Positions 18,631-25,998 of a stretch of 64,000 nt of DNA are shown here, in pieces; the stretch's first letter is position 1; every line of letters begins with the position of its first letter. The notes beneath the pieces were generated by a model that saw only the letters and a list, made by a program, of their open reading frames with translations, did not search any database and was not told the origin of the DNA. Source of the DNA: DASUPK01 sp963695675. GTDB lineage: Bacteria; Actinomycetota; Thermoleophilia; Solirubrobacterales; 70-9. The stretch spans positions 124,001 through 188,000 of the forward strand of contig CAVOGY010000003.1 in assembly GCA_963695675.1 (NCBI GenBank). The letters are read 5' to 3'. The position numbers and the translations under genes are program-made.

Positions 18631-19089
18631 GGGGCCCTTTCGCATCTCGGCGACGATCGTCTTGACCGAGGCGGTGACGCCACCGCCGACCTCGACCTCG
18701 ACCATGAAGGTGCCGGTCTCCCGGATCGGCTCCTCGAGACGGATTTTCTTCCGGTCGACCTTGATGCCGCGGGCAGCCTGGATCGCGTCCGCGATCTCCG
18801 CCGACGTGACCGAGCCGAAGAGCTTTCCGTCCTCGCCGGCCCTGTGATTGATCGTCAGCACCGTCTTGGAGAGCAGCGCCGAGGTCTCTCCGGCCCGCTC
18901 CGCCGCATGTCGCTCGGCCTCCGCCTCCCGCTCGCGCCTGCGCTGGGCGTCCTCGAGAGCGCCCTTGGTGGCCGGCTGCGCCAGCTTGCGCGGCACGAGG
19001 TAGTTGCGCAGGTAGCCGGACGAGACATCGACTGCGGTGCCGGCCTCGCCGAGCCCTTCCACGTCCTTGAGCAGAACCGCCTGGGCCAT
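18625..19089 (-). CDS. rplI: 50S ribosomal protein L9
   Basis: 154 residues from the ATG at 19089 (MAQAVLLKDVEGLGEAG). Upstream in-frame codons are not conserved and overlap rpsR. N-terminal rRNA-binding domain with GYLRNYLVPRKLAQPAT, long connecting helix rich in Glu/Arg, and C-terminal domain DGKLFGSVTSAEIADAI. Last gene of the rpsF-ssb-rpsR-rplI ribosomal cluster; 4 bases after rpsR. The stop lies in a hairpin repeat. Confidence 0.95.
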   Translation of the reverse strand: MAQAVLLKDVEGLGEAGTAVDVSSGYLRNYLVPRKLAQPATKGALEDAQRRREREAEAERHAAERAGETSALLSKTVLTINHRAGEDGKLFGSVTSAEIADAIQAARGIKVDRKKIRLEEPIRETGTFMVEVEVGGGVTASVKTIVAEMRKGPD

Positions 19090-19093
19090 CGGC

Positions 19094-19363
19094 CTACCGT
19101 TCGCCGACGTAGGGCAGCAGGGCAAGCTCGCGGGCCCGCTTCACGGCCAGCGCGAGCTGCTGCTGATGCTTCCTGGAGAGTCCGGTGACGCGACGGGACC
19201 GGGTCTTGCCCCGATCGGAGATGAAGCGCCGCAGCAGGTTGAGGTCCTTGTAGTCGATCGCCTCGGCGTTGATCCGGGTGTACTTGCGCGGCCGTCCGCG
19301 ATCGGAGAGCCCGCGGCGCCTGCGGCCGCCACCGGTCTGGGTCTGTCGCTGTTGTCGAGCCAT
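19094..19363 (-). CDS. rpsR: 30S ribosomal protein S18
   Basis: 89 residues. The family core YKDLNLLRRFISDRGKTRSRRVTGLSRKHQ (shown here only in part: DYKDLNLLRRFISDRGK and RRVTGLSRKHQ) is complete, with an Arg/Gly-rich N-terminus. Binds 16S rRNA next to S6, encoded upstream in the same cluster. No zinc-binding cysteines are present, so it is the C-minus type. Confidence 0.95.
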   Translation of the reverse strand: MARQQRQTQTGGGRRRRGLSDRGRPRKYTRINAEAIDYKDLNLLRRFISDRGKTRSRRVTGLSRKHQQQLALAVKRARELALLPYVGER

Positions 19364-19435
19364 GAGGGGCGCGAATGGTAGCGACGACCGGCTTCGCCCT
19401 CCGCTCCCGGAGGAACGGCCTAGTGTCCGCTTTCG

Positions 19436-19909
19436 TTAGAAGGGGATGTCGTCGTCCGAGCCGCCGCCCGAGCTCGCCCCGGCGCCCTCGAAGTCCGAAG
19501 TATCGGCGGGTACGTCCGAGGTCGGCTGGAAGCCGTTGCCCCCTCCGCCACCGCCGCCCGGGTTGTCCGAGCGCGAGCCGAGGAACTGGACGCTGTCGGC
19601 AATTATTTCGACGGCTTGGCGCTTTGATCCATCTTGCGCCTCCCATTCGCGCCAGTCGAGACGTCCCTGCACCGCCACCGGCCGTCCCTTCGAGAGGTAG
19701 TTGGCGCAGTTCTCACCCTGCGCACCCCAGACGGTGACGTCGAAGTAGTTGGGCTTGTCGACCCACTCGCCGGTGGAGCCGTCCTTTCGGCGGCTGTTGA
19801 CGGCCACTCGGAGCTTGCAGACGGAGGTCCCGCCGGGAGTCGAGCGCAGCTCGGGGTCCTTCGTCAAATTGCCTGTGACTACGACCGAATTGATGTTCGA
19901 GCTGGCCAA
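19436..19909 (-). CDS. ssb: Single-stranded DNA-binding protein
   Basis: 157 residues: OB-fold of about 110 residues (INSVVVTGNLTKDPELRSTP, WVDKPNYFDVTVWGAQGENC), a Gly-rich linker and the acidic C-terminal tip DDDIPF that recruits replication and repair proteins. TTG start at 19909 with AAGGGAG about 6 bases upstream. Placed between rpsF and rpsR as in most bacteria. Confidence 0.95.
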   Translation of the reverse strand: MASSNINSVVVTGNLTKDPELRSTPGGTSVCKLRVAVNSRRKDGSTGEWVDKPNYFDVTVWGAQGENCANYLSKGRPVAVQGRLDWREWEAQDGSKRQAVEIIADSVQFLGSRSDNPGGGGGGGNGFQPTSDVPADTSDFEGAGASSGGGSDDDIPF

Positions 19910-20004
19910 CTGAGGCTCCCTTCTTCCTTTCGATTCCGAACGTCGATACTAAGCAGCGGCGCGGCGGGTTCTCTCCCCCGTTGTGGAGAAAGGCCGGAAA
20001 CTGC

Positions 20005-20043
20005 GTTACGCGAGCGTGCTCCGAAACGAGCAACCCGTTCATG
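20005..20043 (+). repeat. Interspersed hairpin repeat, copy 3
   Basis: GCGAGCGTGCTC, loop CGAAAC, GAGCAACCCGTTCATG. It lies 8 bases beyond the rpsF stop, in the opposite orientation to rpsF. The stem uses TGCTC/GAGCA where other copies use TGCGC/GCGCA, so pairing is kept while sequence changes. Confidence 0.75.
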
Positions 20044-20051
20044 CGGCCGAG

Positions 20052-20441
20052 CTACTCGTCGCGGTCGTCTCGCCGCGGGCGGCGCTCGCGGTCGCCGCGG
20101 TCCGATCCGACGGAGGCCGGGCGCTCGGTGGCGGGCGGAGCGTTGGTCGGTGCCTCGGGGTCGACCTTGAAGATCCGGAAGCGGAGAACGCCGTCGGTGA
20201 TCTTCAGGCTGTGGTCGAGGCGCTCGAGCAGGTCCGGCTCGCCTTGGAAGCGGTAGTAGCGGTAGTCCGCCTCGTTCCTCTGCCGGATCTCGTAGGCGAG
20301 CTTGCGCATCCCCCAGACATCCGCACGGTCCAACGTGCCGCTGCCCTCGATCTGCTGGCGCACGTCGCCCGCGACCTTCTCGCGCGCCTCGTCGGCGGAT
20401 TCGGGGTCGAGCATCAGTACGAGTTCGTAATGCCGGTTCAC
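20052..20441 (-). CDS. rpsF: 30S ribosomal protein S6
   Basis: 129 residues with a GTG start at 20441. Canonical S6 fold: HYELVLMLDPESADEARE, the conserved DVWGMRKLAYEIRQRNEADY, and LLERLDHSLKITDGVLRFR. The C-terminal extension of about 30 residues is Arg/Asp-rich. First gene of the rpsF-ssb-rpsR-rplI order. A strong TATAGT lies 11 bases upstream, giving a leader of only a few bases. Confidence 0.94.
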   Translation of the reverse strand: MNRHYELVLMLDPESADEAREKVAGDVRQQIEGSGTLDRADVWGMRKLAYEIRQRNEADYRYYRFQGEPDLLERLDHSLKITDGVLRFRIFKVDPEAPTNAPPATERPASVGSDRGDRERRPRRDDRDE

Positions 20442-20522
20442 AGCGACGCGCGACTATAGCGGCCGGCTGCGGCCGCGGCCGGCCGCGGGGGAGAGGAGGA
20501 GACAGCCGCCGCTCACCCCTGA

Positions 20523-20990
20523 GTGGCGGGAAGGCAGATCAGATGGGCAAGCGTCGGGCGCGCCGCGGCGATCGCAGCCGCCTTGGTCGCCGGAATCGCA
20601 TCGCTTCCCGCCCTGCTGGGTAGCGGCCGGCCACCGCCCGTGCCGGCCGACGTCGGCCTTCCTCCCGCGCCGGCGCCCGCCGGCGCTCCCCCCGCGGCGT
20701 CCCCGCCCAACGCGCCCACCATGTCGCACCCACCGGCGAAAAGGCCACCCCCGAAGCCGCACGGCGGCAAAGATCGCCTTGCCCACCACCAACCCCCGAG
20801 GATCAATCGCCACCGCCACCACCGCCTTTCGCACCACCAACCCCGGAGGATCGATCGCCACCGCCACCACCGCGATCCGCAGCCGGATGCGGACTCGGCG
20901 AGCACGCCACAGCCGCCCCCACCGATCTATGTCCCCGCGCCGATTCACACGCCCCCGCCGTCGCCGGGCGAGTTCCGTATCGAGGGCTAG
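20523..20990 (+). CDS. Secreted or anchored Pro/His-rich protein of unknown function
   Basis: 155 residues, GTG start. One N-terminal hydrophobic segment (VGRAAAIAAALVAGIASLPALL) followed by an almost wholly Pro-rich tail ending in PPSPGEFRIEG. Two adjacent near-identical 16-residue units, LAHHQPPRINRHRHHR and LSHHQPRRIDRHRHHR, come from a DNA duplication at about 20781-20876. The His density suggests metal binding; this is a guess. The stop overlaps the convergent otsA stop by 4 bases. Confidence 0.6.
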   Translation: MAGRQIRWASVGRAAAIAAALVAGIASLPALLGSGRPPPVPADVGLPPAPAPAGAPPAASPPNAPTMSHPPAKRPPPKPHGGKDRLAHHQPPRINRHRHHRLSHHQPRRIDRHRHHRDPQPDADSASTPQPPPPIYVPAPIHTPPPSPGEFRIEG

Positions 20991-22453
20991 CGAACCTGGG
21001 CCGGCGAGCGCTTCGCGCGGATGTCGGCGAGCTGTTCGTCGACCCAATCGCCGGGGTCGCGCTCCATGATGATCTCCTTGAGGCGCTTCGCCCGCAGCGC
21101 CCGCTCCTCCGGCTCCATGGTCAGGGCGCGGTAGATCCCGTCGGCCTGCTCCTGGATGTCGAATGGGTTCACTGAGAGGGTGCAGTCGCCGAGCTCCTCG
21201 TGGGCGCCGGTGTTCTCCGAGAGCATCACCACCCCGTCGCGGGTGTTGACGGCCGGCGCCTCCTTGGCGACCAGGTTCATCCCATCGAACAGCGAGTTGA
21301 CCATCAGCAGGTCGAACTGCTTGTAGCGCGCGACGGCCTCGTGGAAGTTCTCATAGATGCGCAGATCGATCGGCATCCAGTCGGTCGTCCCGTGCCGGTG
21401 GTTGATGACCGCGACCAGGGCCTCGATCCGCTCCAGGTACTCGGCGTACTCCGGCACGTCCTGCCGGGAGGGCTGCAGGTGCGCTATGAACGTGACCTTC
21501 TCCCGGAACTCGGGATGCTGCTCCAAGAAGACGTCGAAGGCGGTGAACCCGCGCAGTACGTTCTTCGAGAGGTCAGCGCGGTCGACCCGGATGATCAGGT
21601 TGTCGCGCCGGCGGCGCAGCAGCTCCGACTCGTAGAAGGCGACGTCGGGTGACTCCGCGACCCGGTAGAGCCGCTGGGTATCGATCGAGAGGGGATAGGC
21701 CCGAACCCAGACCTCGCGGCCCTCGTGGATCACCGACATCCGCTCGTAGTCGACCTCGAGCTCCATCAGGTCTCGGCAGCACTGCAGGAAATTGCGGCAG
21801 TAGGCGGTGGTGTGGAAGCCGATGATGTCGTTGGAGAGCATGCTCAGGTAGATCTCCTCGCGCCAGCGGTTGGGGAGGATCCGCCATGAGTCCGGCTGCG
21901 ACCAGGGAATGTGCACGAAGTAATGGAGGAAGGCGTCCGGCCGCGCCCGCCGGATCAGCCCGGGGCAGGTGTAGAGGTGGTAGTCGTGGAGCATCACGAC
22001 CGGGTCCTCCTGCCCCTCGATCGCTCGGACCACGCAGTCGGCGATGTCGTCGTTGACGACCTTGTAGCCCTCCTCCCAGGCATCGACCTCGGCCTGACGG
22101 ATGTCTGGGGCGTTCGAGAGGTCCCAGAGATAGTGCTGGATGAACCACAGGATCGGGTTGGCGATCACGTTGTAGAAGCGGTCATACGCCGATGGGTCGG
22201 AGGCGACCATCTGGACGTCGTAGGAGATCCCGTCGACCTCGATCGTCACCGGCCCATCGTTCTCGTCGGCGACCAGCACGTCCTCCTCCGTCATCGCCGA
22301 GGCGATCCAGAGCGCCCTGCGGTGCGAGACCAGCCCTGAGAGCGCGGTGACCAGGCCGCCGCCTCCTCGATGCACGGTGCGCTGATCCGCCTCGTCGCGG
22401 CCGAACTCGGCGGGGCCGCGGTTGGAGACGATCGTCAGGGGGTAATCGCCCAC
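20987..22453 (-). CDS. otsA: Alpha,alpha-trehalose-phosphate synthase (GT20)
   Basis: 488 residues. Transfers glucose from a nucleotide sugar to glucose 6-phosphate. Family motifs: SNRGPAEFGRDEAD with the Gly-rich loop HRGGGGLVTALSGL, ILWFIQHYLWDLS, LHDYHLYTCPGLIRRARPDA and HIPWSQPDSWRILPN, RVDRADLSKNVLRGF, and the C-terminal MNLVAKEAPAVNTRDGVVMLSENTGA (given in part). No trehalose-phosphate phosphatase (OtsB) gene is in the window; a TreT-like synthase and an IMPase-family phosphatase lie immediately upstream on the same strand. GTG start at 22453. Confidence 0.93.
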   Translation of the reverse strand: MGDYPLTIVSNRGPAEFGRDEADQRTVHRGGGGLVTALSGLVSHRRALWIASAMTEEDVLVADENDGPVTIEVDGISYDVQMVASDPSAYDRFYNVIANPILWFIQHYLWDLSNAPDIRQAEVDAWEEGYKVVNDDIADCVVRAIEGQEDPVVMLHDYHLYTCPGLIRRARPDAFLHYFVHIPWSQPDSWRILPNRWREEIYLSMLSNDIIGFHTTAYCRNFLQCCRDLMELEVDYERMSVIHEGREVWVRAYPLSIDTQRLYRVAESPDVAFYESELLRRRRDNLIIRVDRADLSKNVLRGFTAFDVFLEQHPEFREKVTFIAHLQPSRQDVPEYAEYLERIEALVAVINHRHGTTDWMPIDLRIYENFHEAVARYKQFDLLMVNSLFDGMNLVAKEAPAVNTRDGVVMLSENTGAHEELGDCTLSVNPFDIQEQADGIYRALTMEPEERALRAKRLKEIIMERDPGDWVDEQLADIRAKRSPAQVR

Positions 22454-22502
22454 TCCCCGTTTGTATCAGGCAGACCTCAAAAGGCCGAAACCCGTACCGG
22501 GC

Positions 22503-23741
22503 TCACTTGTCGAGCGAGGTGAAGATCCTCATCCAGTCGAGCAGCAGGCGCGGCGAGAGAAAGCGCTCGCGCGTCCGTTCCTTGCCGGCGCGCCCCAGGC
22601 GGCGGCCGAGCTCCGGGTCGCGCAGGATCGCGACGCAGCGCTCGGCGGCCTGCTCCGGTGACGAGACCAGGTAACCGTCCTCGCCGTCCACGATCTGCAG
22701 CGGGATGCCGCCCACGTTCCCGCCGATGGTCGGCCGACCCTTCCAGAGGGACTCGGCGACCGTGAGCCCGAAGCCTTCGCGGATCGACTTCTGCAGCACG
22801 ATGTCGGACTGCGACTGGAAGGCGTTCACCTCGATCGCGCCGACGTTGTTCAGGTTGTTGAGGATCTTGATGTCGGGATCCGAGCCCGCGTACTCGAAGG
22901 TGCGGTGGAAGAACTCCCAGCCCTCGGGGTCATCCGTCGCCATCGACCCGACGAGCGCGAGCTGGACCTCCGGGATCTCCTTGGTCACCTGGCGGTAGGC
23001 GTCGATCACCCCGATCGGGTCCTTCCACGGATCGAACCGGGAAACCTGGCAGATCATCGGCCGGTCGACGTCGATGCCGAACTGGTTGCAGACGAAGGCC
23101 GCGTCGTCGGGAGAGAGGGCCATGTTCTTCGGCGAGAGCGGGTCGATGGCCGGCGGCACGATGCGAACCCCGCCGTGTCCGTCGAGGCCCTGCGGCACGT
23201 ACTGCTCCAGGTGCCAGACCGTGATGTCGTACTCCGCGATCAGCGGCAGGAGGCGCTCGATCGGCTCCGGATTCGGCTCGGAGAGGTCGATGTGGCAGCG
23301 CCAGATCCAGTTCTTGGCGTGGTCGGCCGCGTTGCGGCGCATGCCGAGCGGCTGCGGGTCATGCACGATGATCACGTCCCATTCGCCGTCCAGGCTTTCG
23401 GCGTTCATCTTGTTGTAGTGGTCGAACAGCTCCCACTGGCTCGGTGTGAGCGTGTTCGGGTCCCCCTGCAGAGAGTTGTGGAGGAGCTTGGTGGCGTTGA
23501 AGAACTCCTCCCGGCCCATGATCACCTGCCAGGTTGCGTCGAGCCCCACGTCGCGCATCAGCGGCACCAGCGTGTAGAGGATCTCGGAGACGCCGCCGCC
23601 GAAGGCCGTTGCGCTGACGTGGAGGACCCGCTTCCCCTGCAGGTTCTCGGCCAGCTCACGGACCTCGTCGACCAGGCCGCGTCCCGCCAGGTGCGTGTAA
23701 TCGGACAGCGACTTGCTGCCGAGCGCTACCTCCTGGAGCAC
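22503..23741 (-). CDS. treT: Trehalose synthase, glycosyltransferring type (TreT-like, GT4)
   Basis: 412 residues, GT-B fold of family GT4. The start MLQEVALGSKSLSDYTHLAG, the segment SATAFGGGVSEILYTLVPL, IIVHDPQPLGMR, and the donor-site motif SIREGFGLTVAESLWKGRP match TreT, which makes trehalose from NDP-glucose and free glucose, reversibly. A plain trehalose phosphorylase or other GT4 enzyme is the alternative. GTG start at 23741, with a palindrome just upstream. Next to otsA, so two routes to trehalose are encoded side by side. Confidence 0.82.
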   Translation of the reverse strand: MLQEVALGSKSLSDYTHLAGRGLVDEVRELAENLQGKRVLHVSATAFGGGVSEILYTLVPLMRDVGLDATWQVIMGREEFFNATKLLHNSLQGDPNTLTPSQWELFDHYNKMNAESLDGEWDVIIVHDPQPLGMRRNAADHAKNWIWRCHIDLSEPNPEPIERLLPLIAEYDITVWHLEQYVPQGLDGHGGVRIVPPAIDPLSPKNMALSPDDAAFVCNQFGIDVDRPMICQVSRFDPWKDPIGVIDAYRQVTKEIPEVQLALVGSMATDDPEGWEFFHRTFEYAGSDPDIKILNNLNNVGAIEVNAFQSQSDIVLQKSIREGFGLTVAESLWKGRPTIGGNVGGIPLQIVDGEDGYLVSSPEQAAERCVAILRDPELGRRLGRAGKERTRERFLSPRLLLDWMRIFTSLDK

Positions 23742-23752
23742 GGCGTCCCCAT

Positions 23753-23767
23753 CACGACTTTGTCGTG
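23753..23767. promoter_or_regulatory. Palindrome upstream of treT, possible operator
   Basis: CACGAC-TTT-GTCGTG, a perfect 6-bp inverted repeat with a 3-base spacer, 11 bases before the treT start codon. Position and symmetry fit a dimeric repressor site or an mRNA hairpin over the start. Confidence 0.4.
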
Positions 23768-23796
23768 CACAGGCAAGTTCGGAAAAGTACTCGTTT

Positions 23797-23835
23797 GATG
23801 CGAGGGTGCGCCGCCGAGGCGCAACCCGTTAGACG
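23797..23835 (+). repeat. Interspersed hairpin repeat, copy 4
   Basis: GATGCGAGGGTGCGCC, loop GCCGA, GGCGCAACCCGTTAGACG. The stem is 9 bp with a bulged A. The stop codon of the IMPase gene (minus strand, TTA at 23829) lies inside the element, opposite in orientation. Confidence 0.82.
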
Positions 23836-24761
23836 ATGGCGCGCAGCCGCTCGATCCCCGCGTCGATCTCGGCGCAGATCGCGGCATGGAGCTCGGGGTT
23901 GGCCGCCGCCACGCAGGACATCTGGAACTCGTGGTCGGAGCCGAGCAGCGGGCGAGCGGCCAGAGGCTGGCCATACGCGTCGGTGACAACCGCGCCGCAC
24001 TCCTCCAGGCAGATGGCCGCCGCGGCCAGGTCGTAGGGGGAGTTGTTGAGCACCGCGCCGCCCCCGACGCGCTCGAATTCCGCCCGCATCGCCGGGATGT
24101 CGTCGATGATCCGCGACCCGGGCTCGACGTACGCGTCGAGCTGCCCGGTTGCGATCCGGGTCATGTCGAACGTGGCCGAGCCTAGGTCGAAGGTGCCGCC
24201 GCCGACCGACGAGGCGTCGATCAGCTCCGCCAGCACCTCGACCAGCGCGCGCGCCGGGCGGCCCCGGAAGCCGTAGGTCCAGAACATCCGCTCGACCGCC
24301 CGGTTGGCTGACAGGTTCCCGGCCGGCTCCAGCCCCGCTCCGCGCTCGGCGACGAAGCTCTGGCCGGTCTTCAGCTCCATCACGCAGCCCGCCTGCACGT
24401 CGCCCATCGTCGGCTCCCCATCGAGGCGCGCCGCGGCGACCGAAATGCAGCACGACTCGAGACCGGCCAGCGCCGGCCGAGTGCCGTCGATCGGGTCGAC
24501 GACCAGCACCCACTCGGCGCGATCGCCTTCGGGCGAAACGAGGCCTCGGTCCTCCGAGTAGAAGGAGACCTCGGGCGCTCGCTCTGCGAGGTAGGCCTCC
24601 ATGCGCCTCTCGGCGTGCTCGTCGATCTGGAAGGTGACGTCGCCGCCCTCGGCCTCGCCGGAGTGAGCGCGACCGGCGTGCCCGCCCAGATGCGGCAGTA
24701 CCTCCTCGCGCAGGGTCGCGGCGAGGTCGGTTACGAGGTTTCGGATTGACGGCTTCGCCAT
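23829..24761 (-). CDS. Inositol monophosphatase family phosphatase
   Basis: 310 residues. Metal- and phosphate-binding motif WVLVVDPIDGTRPALAG is intact, with the upstream glutamate in SEDRGLVSPEG. The second family motif, usually WDxAAG, is altered around RIIDDIPAMRAEF, so the substrate is probably not plain inositol monophosphate. It is the first gene of a minus-strand run leading to treT and otsA and could act on a sugar phosphate such as trehalose 6-phosphate, which is inference from position only. The stop is inside a hairpin repeat. Confidence 0.82.
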   Translation of the reverse strand: MAKPSIRNLVTDLAATLREEVLPHLGGHAGRAHSGEAEGGDVTFQIDEHAERRMEAYLAERAPEVSFYSEDRGLVSPEGDRAEWVLVVDPIDGTRPALAGLESCCISVAAARLDGEPTMGDVQAGCVMELKTGQSFVAERGAGLEPAGNLSANRAVERMFWTYGFRGRPARALVEVLAELIDASSVGGGTFDLGSATFDMTRIATGQLDAYVEPGSRIIDDIPAMRAEFERVGGGAVLNNSPYDLAAAAICLEECGAVVTDAYGQPLAARPLLGSDHEFQMSCVAAANPELHAAICAEIDAGIERLRAIV

Positions 24762-24819
24762 TGGATCGGCGCTCTACCCGCAGGGTCCAGCACGATATGG
24801 CGCTGCCGACGCCGAGCGC

Positions 24820-25998
24820 CTATTGACCTACGTCAGCCGGTCGCGAGCCGAGCGTGACATCGACCGTCATGTGCTGCCCATCCCGGAGGATGTCGAGTGT
24901 GACCGTGTCGCCGGGCTTGTGCTGCGCGATCAGCTCGGAGAGGTCGTTGTTCTGCAGGACCGGCTTGCCGCCCACCGAGGTCACTACATCGCCCCCGGTC
25001 TTCACGTGCTGCAGCTGGAAGGTCGTCTCGTCGGTGGATCCCTTCAGCCCGGCGTCGTCGGCCGGGCTGCCGTTGACGACGTCCGTGATCAGCGCCCCGC
25101 TCTTGGTATCCAGTCCGAGATGCTCGGCGAGCTGCGGGTAGAGGGACTCGCTGGTCACGCCCAGGAACGCGTAGTCCACCTTGCCGTCGTCGCGAAGCTG
25201 ATCCAGCGAGTAGCGGACCGAGGTCACCGGGATGGCGAACCCGACGCCGGAGTTGCTGCCGGAGCTCGATGCGATCTGCTCGTTGATGCCGATCACCTGG
25301 CCCTTGGAGTCGAGCAGCGGGCCACCCGAGTTGCCCGGGTTGATCGAGGCGTCGGTCTGAATCGCGTTGTCGATCCCGAAGTTGGTGAGCCCCTCGACGG
25401 TTCGGTCGGTGGCGGAGATCACGCCGATCGAGAGGGACTGGTCCTCGCCGAAGGGGCTGCCGATCGCGGCTACCGGCTCACCGACGACGAAGCTCGAGCG
25501 CTCGGCGAGCGTCAGCGGGTCGAGGTTGAGGCCGTCTGGGTCGACCTTGATCAGGGCCACGTCCGCGTCGGCGTCGAAGCCGACGATGTCGGCCGAGACC
25601 CGGTTGAGGTCGCCGAATTGGACGAACACCTGCTTGGCCTCCTGCGGAGTGCCCCCGCCGTTGAGGTGACCGCCGCTGGTGACGACGTGAGCGTTGGTGA
25701 CGATGTCGCCCTCCTTGTCGACCACGAAGCCGGATCCTTGCCCAGCGGATGAGCCGCCGCCGAGCAGCGAGTTGCCGCCCCCCTCGAAGACCGAGGTGAT
25801 CGTCACGACTCCTGGGGAGACGTCCCTGAAGATCCCGGCTGGGTTGAAGTCACCGGACCCGCTCTGGATCACGACCTGCTGTGTGGTCGTGGGCAGATCG
25901 GACGACGCGACGCTGCTCGAGTTGTCGTTCCCTCCGCCACCGCAGCCGGCGATTAGCGCCGCCGTCAGCGCCGTAGCCAGGATCGATCGCAGCTTCAC
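24820..25998 (-). CDS. HtrA/DegP-type serine protease, lipoprotein
   Basis: 392 residues. Lipoprotein signal with lipobox LIAGC near residue 19, then a Gly/Asn/Ser linker. Trypsin-like domain with His in DIVTNAHVVTSGG, Asp in DADADVALIKVDPDG and Ser in SINPGNSGGPLLDSKG, followed by one PDZ domain (about residues 285-380, SGALITDVVNGSPADDAGL). Extracytoplasmic quality-control protease. GTG start overlaps the kinase stop as GTGA, so it is the third gene of the regulator-kinase-protease operon and probably belongs to its envelope-stress output. Confidence 0.93.
   Translation of the reverse strand: MKLRSILATALTAALIAGCGGGGNDNSSSVASSDLPTTTQQVVIQSGSGDFNPAGIFRDVSPGVVTITSVFEGGGNSLLGGGSSAGQGSGFVVDKEGDIVTNAHVVTSGGHLNGGGTPQEAKQVFVQFGDLNRVSADIVGFDADADVALIKVDPDGLNLDPLTLAERSSFVVGEPVAAIGSPFGEDQSLSIGVISATDRTVEGLTNFGIDNAIQTDASINPGNSGGPLLDSKGQVIGINEQIASSSGSNSGVGFAIPVTSVRYSLDQLRDDGKVDYAFLGVTSESLYPQLAEHLGLDTKSGALITDVVNGSPADDAGLKGSTDETTFQLQHVKTGGDVVTSVGGKPVLQNNDLSELIAQHKPGDTVTLDILRDGQHMTVDVTLGSRPADVGQ

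Noticed and set aside
20454..20500. GC-rich inverted repeats (GCGGCCGGC ... GCCGGCCGC) upstream of rpsF as a regulatory RNA
   Set aside because: They could form a hairpin, but the stretch is simple GGC/CCG sequence with no conserved RNA feature that I recognise.
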